Source: Platerodrilus igneus (lineage: Eukaryota > Arthropoda > Insecta > Coleoptera > Lycidae). From it: a DNA stretch of 64,000 nucleotides. Positions 36,470 to 47,264 of the stretch are shown here, in pieces; position 1 is the stretch's first letter, and each line of letters starts with the position of its first letter. The position numbers and the translations under genes were made by a program. The notes below the pieces were generated by a model that saw only the letters and a list, made by a program, of their open reading frames with translations, had not been told where the DNA came from and searched no databases. The stretch covers positions 8,432,501-8,496,500 of the forward strand of contig JARFIW010000170.1 in the NCBI GenBank assembly GCA_036346225.1, in the 5' to 3' direction.

Positions 36470-37060
36470 AAGAGGTTAAGGATTTCAGCCAAATAACGCA
36501 AGATGGGAAAAGCGCAAAAGATAAAACAAAGATTAGCACAAGGTCGTGCTACATTAAACAAGAAAAAGCAACTACTGTGTTCAAAGACAACAAACATAGA
36601 AACAAGGCAAAGATTGCTTAAAACATATGTGTGGAGCACAGCACTGCACGGCTGTGAAGCCTGAACAGTAGTAGAAGCGGTCAAGAAAAAAGTAGAACCC
36701 TTTGAAATGTGGTGCTACAGACGTATGATGAAGATTTCATGGACAGACAAAGTTAAGAACAAAGGGGTCTTAAAAATAGTAGGGAAAGAAAGAAATATGT
36801 GGAAAACGGTAAAAAATAGGAGAGAGAGGATGATAGGTCACATACCACGGCATGAGGAAATAGTGCAGAATATATTAGAAGCAGAGATAGGAAAAAAAAG
36901 TAGAGGTAGACCTAGATTAGACTACTGCACACAGATAGTGAAAGATGTAGGCTGTAGAAATTTCAGGGAAATGTGTAGGCTAGTTCAAAATAGAATTCAA
37001 CGGAGGTACGCATCCAACCAGTCCCAAGATGTATAAAGTTATGACAAAAAAAGTAAGTGT
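36470..37060 (+). pseudogene. Non-LTR retrotransposon RT protein, C-terminal part
   Basis: Frames show RQRLLKTYVWSTALHGCEA, a stop codon where Trp is usual, then EAVKKKVEPFEMWCYRRMM and KISWTDKVKNKGV, and in the open frame 36707-37036 IGHIPRHEEIV and RPRLDYCTQIVKDVGC. This is the conserved C-terminal tail of an endonuclease-RT retrotransposon protein, the same family as 2209-2775. The catalytic core is absent. The noncoding tail continues to about 37140. Confidence 0.8.
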
Positions 37061-37224
37061 ACTTAAACATGATGATTATTATAAGCAACTACCAGTTGAG
37101 CAATATTTGCGAATAATGTTTATTGTGTGAAAAGATTTCCTCCAAAACTATTAATTCGGCAAATGTCTAAGTGTTGGAGGATCTTGCCAGCCACTGGCTG
37201 TTAACCCCCTTCACATATCTTACA

Positions 37225-37445
37225 TTTGATTTTCCAATGCTCCACCGGAAGGTACTCCATTCGCCAGGAAGCGAGTTTCTTTTACCTGGAAAAATATTTT
37301 ACCTCTCATCCGAACGAGGGTGTATTTTTGTGAAAAATGCTCGTCTAAAATTTCTCAAGTGGACCGTGTCGGGATACGAACCTAGGACCTTGAGCGTAGT
37401 AGTCACACACATACCAACTACGCCTCGGAGCTGCCTCCACTGCAC
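37225..37445 (-). mobile_element. tRNA-derived SINE, third copy
   Basis: Same family as 12177-12477 and in the same orientation: AATGCTCCACCGGAAGGTACT, then ACCTCTCATCCGAACGAGGG, TTTGTGAAAAATGCTC and the B-box complement GGGATACGAACC. It sits between two copies of the same LINE 3' end, so it may have used that element's machinery. No target duplication was identified. Confidence 0.75.
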
Positions 37446-37504
37446 ATACCGCTGAATCTCGGTGAAATAGGGCATATAATTAGAAAACAATAGAAGGGGA
37501 ACCG

Positions 37505-37700
37505 AGCTGTATGTAGGCTGTATTGTAATTTCAGGGAACTGTATAGGCTAGCTCAGAATATAAATAAGTAAAAATACGCGTCCAACCAGTTTCAAGGCGG
37601 AAAGCCTAGTGACGAAAAAATAAGCACAAATAAATCCGATAATTATTATAAACAACTACTGGTGTTGGTTGTGAAATATCTGCAACTAATGTTGACTGTG
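37505..37700 (+). mobile_element. 3' end fragment of the same non-LTR element
   Basis: DNA similar to 36945-37140: TGTAGGCTGTA, TTTCAGGGAA.TGT.TAGGCTAG, then ACGCGTCCAACCAGTTTC and a noncoding tail ending TGTGCGAAAAGAT. Only the last codons and the 3' UTR remain. Confidence 0.65.
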
Positions 37701-37714
37701 CGAAAAGATAAGAT

Positions 37715-38060
37715 AAGTGTGTCTACCCTTATTGAAAGCACTCCAAGATTCCTGCCAAGAAATCTCTAACGAGCTCCGAATGAGGATCTTCAGTTCAGAT
37801 GGTGTTGTGTTCCCTATAAACCTTGGGAGTAGAATGCGGTCGTATAGTTGTATAGGTTGTCTGGTCTTGATGTGTTTTCCCTGCATCATAGCATATATAG
37901 TGAATACTCCCAGTATGTTTGTAGTGGTTTGTTTTATATTATTCTTAATTTTTCTTGGATATTAAACCGCTTAGAGTTTTTAAAATTGTCTTTATTTACG
38001 TTTCGATCTACAACCTAGGATCGTGGTTTAATACCCAAAAAAATTAAGAACAATATATAA
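37715..38060 (+). repeat. Dispersed repeat related to 6955-7075
   Basis: The part at 37895-38010 matches 6955-7075 in order. The upstream part (37715-37895) has a 121-bp stretch with good base balance but no recognised coding sense. Probably a retroelement 3' region. Confidence 0.4.
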
Positions 38061-38064
38061 TGAG

Positions 38065-38960
38065 ATTGGTATTTTAAGGAGGACATCTGTGCTTCCGTGG
38101 AGGTAGTTCTGTAAGCTCTGGAGAAGAAAAGGAGGAAGGGTCTGACACAGGAATGGAGAGCTCGCCTATGGTGTACGTTGATGTATTAAAACCATGCGTC
38201 TGCAGCGTATCGTATGATTGGTATTATTACGTTGTTTATAATAAGTGTCTTACTTTGTTGTGAGAATGAGAGTGAGCGTAGAAGACATGTTTGTAGGTTG
38301 TGAAGAAGTAATGTAGTTTTATTTCTAAGGTGTGTGATGTGTGCGTTAATGTTAAGTTATTTTCTAAGTGGATACCCAGATGCTTAGCCGATTTCGAATT
38401 TTTGTATGAGGTACCTTTTAAGCTTATGATAGGAGGGCTTCTGAGGTCATGTTTTCCCTTGAGGAGAAGCATGTGGGTTCTTTTCCGTTGACATTGGTTG
38501 ATGGTAGACATGCGACCATCGTTCTAGAACCTCGGTTACGAGCCCGGCCGTACATTTCAATTCGGATGAAGAATCCTGTAATGATGCATACGAGGTAATT
38601 GGCGTACGCAATAAGCGTAGAGTTGGGGATGTTAATAGTTAATAAGTGGTTTACGGATAAATTTCATAATGTAGGTGCCAGGATTGACCCTTGTGGGCAT
38701 CCCTGTGTTAAAGTCTGTGTGATTGATGTGAAGTTGGTGGTGACGCTGCAGGTTCTATTTTGGAAGAATGTTTGAATAATTTTATGAATGTTTAAAGAAA
38801 ACTTATGTGTTTAATACGAGTAGTACACTCTGCCACCACATTTGATTAAAAGTGGACTTAAAAATCGATAAAGATAGCCAGTGCGTGTTTGACTGTAGTG
38901 GAGAGCGTGTGTATGGCCTGTTTAGCACCCCTTCCTTTTCGGAATCCGAATTAGTTGTGT
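38065..38960 (-). pseudogene. R1/jockey-like RT fragment
   Basis: On the minus strand, frame pieces include LVCIITGF..., STNVNGKEPTCF, SAKHLGIHLENNLTLTHTSH (the thumb pattern LG..LD..L....H) and RAYRTTSTEAQMSSL (the AYRTTS signature C-terminal to RT). The order runs high to low coordinates. Many stops and frameshifts. The catalytic YADD is only weakly visible (AYADYLV near 38.6 kb), where the second Asp appears lost. Confidence 0.75.
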
Positions 38961-38964
38961 GAGA

Positions 38965-40560
38965 TCTGGTTGCATATCAATATGTTAATTTAATTTTTAT
39001 AGAAAGGGCAGAACACTTAAAATAATACACTACACTGAAAGGAGTATGCTTCGGGTGTTTGTATGCATGACATAAATCCCTCAGAACAATGCTTGTATAC
39101 TTCTAAAATGCTTTTAAGATCAACATGAATAGCAAACGTTTTTTTTCCTAATAACGAAAATAACAATAACAATAACACGGTTTCCTAATACAAAAAAAAA
39201 CAAACACACCGTTAGCCACAGGAGTAACTGTATTTCACCACGACTAGACTCTGGTCAGCGAGGGGGAGTGGGAATTTGCACCAAGATACAAATAACCTAA
39301 GGTCTACACGGTGAACAAGAGTCTTGGAAAGCGCCACCTAAATCGGAACTGTACGCCTCCCGCGAAATCAATCTAAGAAATTTCTCACACGATCTGTAGA
39401 TGCTTAAAGGACAAAACTCAACAACAAGGAACTACAAATAGCATATAATTGTTTACCGACACAAGTTATGGTTTCTAATATTCATAGGATTGAACATAAA
39501 CATTAATTTTACAACATAAGTAGGCTTAAATTTAAGCGCTTGGGTTAATGAAACCAACGTACTTTTCAATATGTAACTTACACTTATAAGAAATTAAATA
39601 GCTGCAGTATATTTTCATTATGTTCACTTTGTATAAAATTAAATTCAGTCAAACACTGCTCGCGGTGGTACCAACGCTTGTGCGTACGATTATACAGATA
39701 AAAACGTCTACCAAACGAATGTGTACAATAATTCGTTGGTTAAATTAATTCCGACGCACAACTATTACAAAAATGATATTAAAATAAATACAATATCAGT
39801 TATAATGTAAGATGGTTCTATAATATTATCTGCAGGTGGAAATGCTAGCATGGGTACCACACGTACAATCAAAATATAATATGGAAAGATCTTACCAAAA
39901 CAGGTTCTGAACGCAGATATCGTATATTTCAGATGCGCCCGAGTTCTGTTTTCATTAAAATACGTACATAATGTACCAGACTGAAATAACAAGCATCTTG
40001 AATTTAATGCTAACAGTATCCTCAACACACAACGGTATCAAATCACAAGACTGCAAAACTACACCCCAAAATGTTATAATTAGATGTGAACACACCTATT
40101 TACCTAACCGTTTTGTGGTTCCTTTACAAAACAGGCTTAAATCATAACAACGAAACTCGATGTAATAAACGATTTTTTAAATGTGTGTCCTACAACGATA
40201 ACAAATGTATGAAGTTTGCGTGTATAAAAATTATACATAACCTTACCTCGAACTTCTATAAAATTCTCAAAAGAACAGAGCAAATATAAAATTTCCACTA
40301 ATAATTCGTTCTAAAACAACAGACCATCAATTCCCCAATTAAAATAATAAGAAAAGAACTACAAATTAGTCCACAATAAGATGCACATTTTCAAGTATCG
40401 AGGATCAAATCTTAAGAGAGAATAAATAATCACGACTCGTATTAGTTTTATGCACGCTATCAACACACAAGAATTAAAATCAGAATTTATGAACAAAACT
40501 TGATAAATTACAATAATGAAATAAACCATAGGCGTCGTATTTGGAAAAGAAGTATATCTA
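38965..40560. other. AT-rich DNA without an identified gene
   Basis: Nothing recognised on either strand apart from short low-complexity frames. Confidence 0.5.
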
Positions 40561-40572
40561 AAAATTAGGAAA

Positions 40573-40576
40573 CGCG
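40573..40576 (+). repeat. Solo-LTR target duplication, left CGCG
   Basis: CGCG immediately before AGTTATG; the pair is at 41131-41134. Confidence 0.8.
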
Positions 40577-41130
40577 AGTTATGTATCTCCCAATTGATAT
40601 AGGTATTATAAAATAGAATAATTAGGAAGTTATTAGAAAGTGTTAAGAAAATGCTAAGTGAAGTACAACAAAGTAACACAAGGACAATTTATAAAGTTTA
40701 TTAACAGTTCATGAGAACCGATGCAATACTTTGTATCCGAGACGATAGTGACACTGCAGATGGCAGGTCACAGACGGTCAAGATGCCGTGATTACTTAGA
40801 CATTAAGATTACAACGTTATATTTATAAATAGTATTAAGAAATAAGCAGACTTGAGATCTGCAAGTTCCCACAGCCATGTGAGGGGGTAGGGACATTCTA
40901 AAAAGCCCGGAAGCTCCATGACCCGGCAGTCAGTCAAAGTATTCAGCTTTAACATTGCAGTTGCTTAGGCTACTCGCCATATTACAATTAATTAGTGTAA
41001 TTTCGTTTTAGAGTAATTTTAAATCAACTTGTCAAAATTCCCTAAGTAAATTCTGTATTAATTAATAAATTTGTTAAGAAGTTTTGGAACTGGTTTTTAA
41101 AAAGCTGCCCCCAATGCCCGAACCTTAACT
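40577..41130 (+). mobile_element. Solo LTR of the errantivirus family (554 bp)
   Basis: Full-length counterpart of 34429-34983, from AGTTATGTATCTCCC to CCTTAACT, with shared blocks such as GTCACAGACGG, AGAAATAAGCAGAC, TGCAAGTTCCCACAG and GCTTAGGCTACTCGCC. Flanked by CGCG on both sides. A clean four-base duplication around a single LTR is the product of LTR-LTR recombination after an ordinary insertion. Confidence 0.9.
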
Positions 41131-41134
41131 CGCG
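41131..41134 (+). repeat. Solo-LTR target duplication, right CGCG
   Basis: CGCG directly after TTAACT, identical to 40573-40576. Confidence 0.8.
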
Positions 41135-42329
41135 AAGGCGTTACAAAGTAAAGTAGAACAGTTGAAATTGGTAAGGTTTTTTGGAAAGATATTTTTGGCA
41201 GATAGTGTTAAGGTAAAAGTATTTGCCATTCCATCAACAGAGGGTGTACGTCAGACACATTGTTGCACAATTTACGCTGTCTAACTTTAATAGTATGACA
41301 GAAAATGTAAACCACTCCAAGTAGTAAATGCTGAACTCTCATACTTTGCTGCAATGCTTTATAAAGTTTGATTAAACTTTGAAACGCAAGATAAAATAAA
41401 ACCGAATCTTTGATTGAGATCAGAATATTTTAGATTATTCTCGCTATGGCATAATATACTTTTCTTTGCAAATTCTCAGCAAATACAACTAATATGTGAT
41501 TGATTTTCTGTCTGAAAGTGGCTACAGAGTCCTCAAGACGGCCGATTGGTTGTATTTTGTAATAAAGTCACCTACAACAAACGTTTTTTAATTTGGCTAG
41601 ATGGCGCTTTGGAACTTTTTCTCTTTGTAATGAAGCAATGGTAAAACGACGTTCTTTCAAATTAAAGTCATACGGCAATGTTGGCTTTTCGTATAGTTTT
41701 TAGGCTGCTGGGCAATTCAGTGTAGCCAATATTATGTCCATTTTTTTGTATCTCATTGAATAGGTTCGGAAAAAGCTCCGAAGTAAACTACAGTTAAAAA
41801 GCTTTTACTACTTATAGCAAATTAGTTTTGCCCCTATAGCTATTGTCTTAGATTGATTGCAGTAATATCTTGATCTGTTGTATAAACTTTACGTTCAGAC
41901 CAATACCGTTAACCGGTAGAAGAAATATATTTCATTTTAAGAAGAATGGCTGTACAAACAGCACCCATTTATTAATGTCCAAACAAATACTGACAAACAA
42001 GAGTATTTCAAACAAAGCTTCTAACTTCTATCGTCAATATTGTACTAATTTTAAGAAATTTCTTAGTATTGCCTTCATTTATTGTTTACGTAAGCAAAAG
42101 TTATTTTGAGATTTGCTCTTTAACAACGTTGAAAGTAATACTAGTACCTCATTATCGCAAAGCTTTCTTTTTTCTATAATGAACATGCAAAACTTTTGTT
42201 GAAGAAAATTGAGGAGGGTTTTAAGTCGAATGTCGCAACTTTTCTAATAACTGTACTGTATGTTGCATACTTCCAGGCCAAATAACGTGGAAATCTTTTA
42301 CCAAAATAATTTATAGCTTTATCGATATT

Positions 42330-43285
42330 AATACCTGCTTAAGTTTAAAATAAAATTTCTAGAGAACGAACCCCTACTAAGTCATGTTATTGTTACAGGT
42401 CAAACTATACATGTTCTATTCCTAGCAACCACTGCCAACATGATTTACATTTCCAAATATATTCAATTAATCAATCTTTTTTTGTTATTATTTCTTCTAG
42501 CAAGTGCGTATAATCAAAACGGAACATATAGCTCTTCTTTCGCCAATCAGAGTATACTTAGAATTTTATAGTTCATTTATTGCAAGGCGTCTGTTTGCAA
42601 ACTCGATTGATAACTGATGCAACGTTAATTTTTAAATGCAAAATACTAATATTATAAATGTAGAACATATTCAAATTTACACGGGGGTAATTTTCCCCCG
42701 GGGCGTCAAGAATGGCTCAAATTTTAAAGTTAACACTTACTCCGTGGGTTATCATAATCCCGGTGCGTCCCTCATCTCAGGGTGGTGTCCAAATGTCCTC
42801 TTGTTTTGTTGGTGGTAGCTCTCTTATCGACGAAGCTCCGGTATTTCGTATAACGGTAAAGGAAAAAGGGGACGAAAGGGAATGGAATCACTTCACCGAC
42901 TGTTGGAACTCTACCAAACACGTCAACACTCGAGGAAAGCTCATTTAGACGTATCATATTCCACGAGCCATCGTGCCCCCTCCAAGAGAAGTCCAAGCAG
43001 TTACGCAATTTAATCGTCAGTGTTTCAAATTACTTACGGGCGCTAAAATCGTTAAAACAAACCCATTAATTTTGGAATTCGTAACTAATATATTTCGTAA
43101 CTAGGAAACATCGTGCAGTCACAGAACGCAAATGACAGACCCATAAGACGAATTACCAACCTTCCAGGAGCTTATTTAATTTCTAAAAAATAAAGCTGAT
43201 ATTTTAGAAAAAAAGTTGCGAAGAAGTAGATTAGCTGTGCGGGTTTAAATACAATTCCGGTACAGAGGCTATGCCGCTTTCAAAA
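42330..43285. other. Unassigned DNA with a more GC-rich patch
   Basis: 42660-43010 is GC-richer than its surroundings and open on both strands (plus 42712-42948, ATG-led; minus 43008-42772). Neither protein is recognised. It begins with an inverted GGGGGTAATTTTCCCCC-like palindrome near 42683. It could be part of an unknown repeat or a gene exon. Confidence 0.25.
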
Positions 43286-43286
43286 C

Positions 43287-43346
43287 CTACTTCCGGATCT
43301 AGATACCTACTTCCGGTTGCAGGACTCTACTTCCGGAGTTTCACAA
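43287..43346 (+). repeat. Three tandem 20-bp units, each with an ETS-type site
   Basis: CTACTTCCGG occurs three times with its ACTTCCGG core at 43289, 43309 and 43329, an exact 20-bp period, while the second half of each unit has diverged. ACTTCCGG is the reverse of the consensus ETS/GABP binding site CCGGAAGT. Conserved motif with free spacers suggests either selection on the motif or a recent short duplication. Confidence 0.6.
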
Positions 43347-43496
43347 AAGTCAAATATTCTTTGCCGATTTTTTTAAATTTATTTTCTAACCAGTTTTCGG
43401 CATGCTGTCTGACAATTTAAGCATTTCTAACCCAATTAGCACAATGTCGGTGTAGTTGGGTTTTGATTTATTGTTTAAGTGTTTTCTTTTTGTATT

Positions 43497-43590
43497 TGTG
43501 TGTGTGTGTGTGTGCGCGCGCGCGCGTGTGTGTGTATGTGTGTGTGCTCTCGAGAGTATGTGTGTGCGTGTATGTGGGTGCGTGTAAGTA
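43497..43590. repeat. (GT)n/(GC)n microsatellite
   Basis: Runs of TG with a central GCGCGCGCGC tract. Overlapping frames are artefacts. Confidence 0.9.
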
Positions 43591-43749
43591 AGTGCTTTTT
43601 CTTAGTGTTGTGTTTGTACTTGCTGTTTTTACTAAGTCTCGACCATCGACAGTCGGTAGTCAGAGACCAAGCTTTCCGCGTTCGAAGTGCACGGTTTCGG
43701 CACCGGGAAACGTGTATGGCGTTGGAAGTGAGCATATCTACTTAAAGAG

Positions 43750-44575
43750 CCCATTTAAGAACACTATTATATGATAAGCTACATAGTGCATGCCTTGAAA
43801 AGTTTTACTTTAAAGACGTTGTAGAAAAGGTGTTCCTATTTTACACTCCGATTTTTTAAAAGATATTTTTTCAGCGCTCACTATCTTTCCTAGCATGTGT
43901 GTTAACTTTATGAGAATATAACTGTGTTACATATATGAGCAATTGTGTTAAATTTCCGAGAATATTTGTGTGTTGTTTTGAGAGAATGTGAACGCTTGAG
44001 GATAACGATCTCGAATGTCAAATAACACTAACATATTTTTGAATTCGTCGTATTGTAGTGCTGTGGGTTTGGTAGCTGCCACTGAAATAATTAACTCGGA
44101 CAGCAACAATTGCTTTATAGAAATGTAGTTGAATATGTATCTTGAACTTTTGATGCAATATAGCTGTATGACTGAGCTTAGCATACAACGTTCATTCTAT
44201 GGCAGCCTCCCGTCAAAAGTAATATAAACGTCATGAAATTGATTTAAAGCAGTCTTGTCTACAGTAAAAAAATTTACTAATGAATACTCGCTTTTATTTG
44301 TCAACTCTAATATTTTTGTATCGCTATTACTCAATAATATATATAAAAAATATAAAAAATTTTTAAATACGTTTAGAATGTATACATAAAACAGGTTACA
44401 ATAACAAACCGAAAAATTAAAAACACATGTTACAAAACAGCAGAAGAACCGTAATTATTATCCTAGGGTATATAGAAGCTAAAATTTGGAAATTGACCAT
44501 GAAATTCTTTTTCCACAATAAAAGTACTTTTATACATTATTTAATAAAACTGCAACTATTTAGATAACAAAAGCA
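43750..44575. other. AT-rich DNA without an identified gene
   Basis: No recognised feature. Confidence 0.5.
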
Positions 44576-44599
44576 AGTTAAGTGTGTATTATATTTATT

Positions 44600-44726
44600 T
44601 ATATGTGTGCGTGTGTGCTTGTGTGTGAGTGCGTCTGTGCGTGTGTGCGTGGGTGCGTGTGTGCGTTTGTGTGTCTGTGTGTCTGTGTGCCTGTGTGTTC
44701 TGTGTCTGCGTCTGCGTCTGCGTCTA

Positions 44727-44792
<66 letters not shown>

Positions 44793-44842
44793 TGTGTCTG
44801 TGTGTCTGTGTCTGCGTCTGCGTCTGCGTCTGAGTCTGCGTA

Positions 44843-44911
<69 letters not shown>

Positions 44912-44933
44912 TGCGTCTGCGTCTGCGTCTGCA

Positions 44934-44994
<61 letters not shown>

Positions 44995-45036
44995 GTGTGT
45001 TCTGTGTCTGTGTGCATGCGTGCGTGTATTGGTGCG

Positions 45037-45087
<51 letters not shown>
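44600..45087. repeat. Compound microsatellite: (TG)n, (TCTGCG)n, (TG)n
   Basis: A hexamer TCTGCG array of about 45 units fills 44703-44996, with TG-rich repeats on both sides. The period of six keeps several frames open on both strands (SASAS, RLRLRL, TQTQTQ, RRRR), which is why long apparent proteins occur here; none is real. Abuts the RT fragment at 45095. Confidence 0.95.
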
Positions 45088-45088
<1 letters not shown>

Positions 45089-45094
45089 AGTCTG

Positions 45095-45860
45095 ACCATG
45101 GGCAGCCGGGCATCAAGGGTCTCTAGTGTGCGTGATGTCCTTTCGTGCACCGTTTTTGTCGGCAGTCGAAAACCGCGATACTCTCCCGCACACTTTTTGG
45201 GTGTATTGTTGGATTTGTTTTTTGGTTGGTGCCTCCACACGCTTGCGGCGTATGAGACCTTCGCCCTCAGCACACCGTTCATGTAACGTCTTACGCGGTT
45301 CAGTGGTATTTCGTGGTGCCTTTGCGTCAAAATCGCTATGTTATTATTAACTGTCGTCGCGTTGACGCATACTGTGGTTATGTGAGTCGTGTAGTTGGTT
45401 TTCGTCCAGTATTATTCCTTGATGTTTAGTGGTTTTATTCGCTTTATTGTAATGTTGTCTAGTTTTATTGTCGGGCCTCATAACAACGTTCCTTTCATGA
45501 TCATATAGTGGGTTTTGTGCGAAGCAATGCTTATCTTGTTAGTTCTACACCATGCCTGTGTTTCAGCAAGGGCGATGTTGGCCTTGTTTGAAATCTCGGC
45601 CCTGAAATTACTTTCTGCCACTAGTAAGATGGCGTCATCGTATGCAACCGACGACCCCACCTCTCCCATGTTGTCCAAGTTTTCCAGTAGTTCGCCGATG
45701 ACAATGTTTTAGAACATTGGTCCGCACACTAAGCCCCGTGGGCATCTGTTTGTTGTCCGTTCTGTTATGTTGTGTGTCTATTTGTAGTGTTACGTACTGA
45801 TCCCTGCAGTAACCCCTCTAGGAATGGTACAGCTGTGTAAGATAATTCGTTGTGTCCGTG
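45095..45860 (-). pseudogene. R1-like non-LTR reverse transcriptase fragment
   Basis: On the minus strand: TNRCPRGLVCGPMF (the CPQGSxxGPxxW region), then GEVGSSVAYDDAILLV, in which the catalytic Y-A-D-D has lost one residue, then NKANIALAETQAWCRTNKIS and THYMIMKG (next RT motif). Further down are YMNGVLRAKVSYAASVW and ARLPMVRL from the thumb region, before the array at 45087. Frames are shifted between pieces. Not functional. Confidence 0.8.
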
Positions 45861-45864
45861 AATA

Positions 45865-46398
45865 GGGATAGTCACCATAGGTTGTTGTTGTTTGGACATT
45901 TTCTGGGGTGGGTCAAGAGTAGAGGATGTAAGTTGATTACTCCGGCACTCCGGAAGGACTGGCTAAGGGATGGGAAAGAGTTGGTTAATTGGGTTGTTAG
46001 TGTTAGCGGTGTTTGTGATGTAGGCATTGTTGGTATTTATTTATTAGGATCGGAGGCCATTGGGCTATTGTTTAATTGAGCGGTTCCCCCGGCGTATGCT
46101 GAGGGAAGCGCTCGACTGGCATGTTCAAACCTTCATAGATGTTGTAAAAATACCTAGTCATTAATTACTTGATCCAGACGATTTATTCTTCGAAGAAGGC
46201 CAAAGTAGTTGCGATATTTTGAAATTAACAGAAATGACTGTGAATTGGAATTTAGAAGTTTAGCGGTATTCTTTGATGCCACAAAAATAGACAATTTTAA
46301 GAAAATGCTAATTGATAGCATGTGGCACAATTTTTCCTTAATTAAATCATTTGATGACAATGATGCATTTAAAAGTATTTGCAACTTGGCAAAACTTG
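45865..46398. other. Unassigned DNA, possible retroelement remnant
   Basis: A 64-codon frame at 46209-46403 (ELEFRSLAVFFDATKIDNF) is open up to the hairpin element. It may be the upstream part of the Bel-Pao gag fragment that resumes at 46860, but the match is weak. Confidence 0.25.
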
Positions 46399-46411
46399 TG
46401 TAAATTTTGTG

Positions 46412-46455
<44 letters not shown>

Positions 46456-46799
46456 AAAGTAAAAAGGAATTATTGGCAAGTGACTCAAATTCAGCCACGA
46501 GGGCATCCTGTCGACGCGTTTCGCCCTAATTGGGGCTCATCAGGACAGGAGTAGCAAAGTTGTAAAATTTAACACAGACACCTTATGGGAAGTACAGCAT
46601 CACCTAGCTCACAATTTGTGTCTTCGTGTCGTTTCACCTGACATCGCAAGTTTTAACAACAGTCGACACGGAGGAGATCCGGCTCAACTGCCTTTTCCAT
46701 AACCAAAGTTATATTTAAGAAAAGTAGGTTTAATGAGTCTTAAATTAAACAAAGTACTTTTACTTTGTTTAATTTAAGACTCATTAAACCTACTTTTCT

Positions 46800-46844
<45 letters not shown>

Positions 46845-46872
46845 AAATACACATAAAATTTACAATTTCGCA
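46399..46872. mobile_element. Candidate ~470 bp inverted-repeat element with internal (AT)n
   Basis: Left edge GTAAATTTT-GTGTATTTT is matched in inverse at the right edge (AAAATACACATAAAATTTAC), and each is followed inward by an (AT)n block (46417-46452 and 46803-46840). Inside are a CGTTTCGCCCTAATTGGGGC motif near 46520 and the long hairpin at 46718-46799. No transposase. A MITE-like element is the simplest reading; no target duplication was found. Confidence 0.4.
46718..46799. repeat. Perfect 39-bp inverted repeat (4-base loop)
   Basis: Arm 46718-46756 (starts AGAAAAGTAGGTTTAATGAG) is the exact reverse complement of 46761-46799, separated by CTTT. As RNA or single-stranded DNA it would form a very stable hairpin. 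Confidence 0.95.
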
Positions 46873-47262
46873 GAATTCTTAAGTTTAAAGGACAATGCTC
46901 GCATGGAGTATACCAAAAAACCACCATTGTGTTTAAGTTGTCTTAACACGGGACACAGGTTAAGCGACTGTCGTTTTGGTAATTGAAAAAAATGCAATAT
47001 GAAGCACAGTGTATTACTTCATTTGGAAAACAAAACAATACTATTTTGCAAAAAAAACCCAACGCTAATTCAAGCCAAAATACATATCCCTAGCAAGATG
47101 AAAATTCATTTACACTTATAACTAACTAACGTTAGTAGTCAATTCCAAACATTACTATCGACAGTTGCACTTCACGTCAAAATTAAAGATGAACTCGTAT
47201 AAAATTGTAGAACCATTTTAGACAGCGGCAAATACAGGTTGGGCCAAGCTATTTAGTTTTTT
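46860..47262 (+). pseudogene. Bel-Pao gag/protease fragment
   Basis: The frame to 46986 contains KKPPLCLSCLNTGHRLSDC, a zinc knuckle of the CxxC...GH...C type found in Bel-Pao Gag. After a stop at 46984, KKCNMKHSVLLH follows, the second Cys/His motif. At 47150-47260 STVALHVKIKDELV and TILDSG, the protease active-site region, are readable. The sequence then ends abruptly. It differs from the larger Bel element at 55-64 kb and is a separate, older copy. Confidence 0.75.
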
Positions 47263-47264
47263 AA

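Larger units (their letters stand above)
40565..42325 (-). mobile_element. Helitron-like repeat, copy 2, interrupted by a solo LTR
   Basis: Minus-strand start A|TCGATAAAGC at 42325 and end CTAA|T at 40565 fit the Helitron rule of insertion between A and T. With the 554-bp LTR and one CGCG removed, the element is about 1.2 kb and closely matches copy 1. The terminal hairpin is split by the LTR insertion. Frame 41870-42109 is not conserved enough in copy 1 to suggest a protein. Confidence 0.5.

Noticed and set aside
44582..45330. Very long overlapping frames on both strands (up to 243 codons; S/A, R/L, T/Q and Arg-rich runs)
   Set aside because: They are translations of a six-base tandem repeat and TG tracts with no stop codons. 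Only the last part of the minus-strand frame (above 45095) matches an RT fragment.
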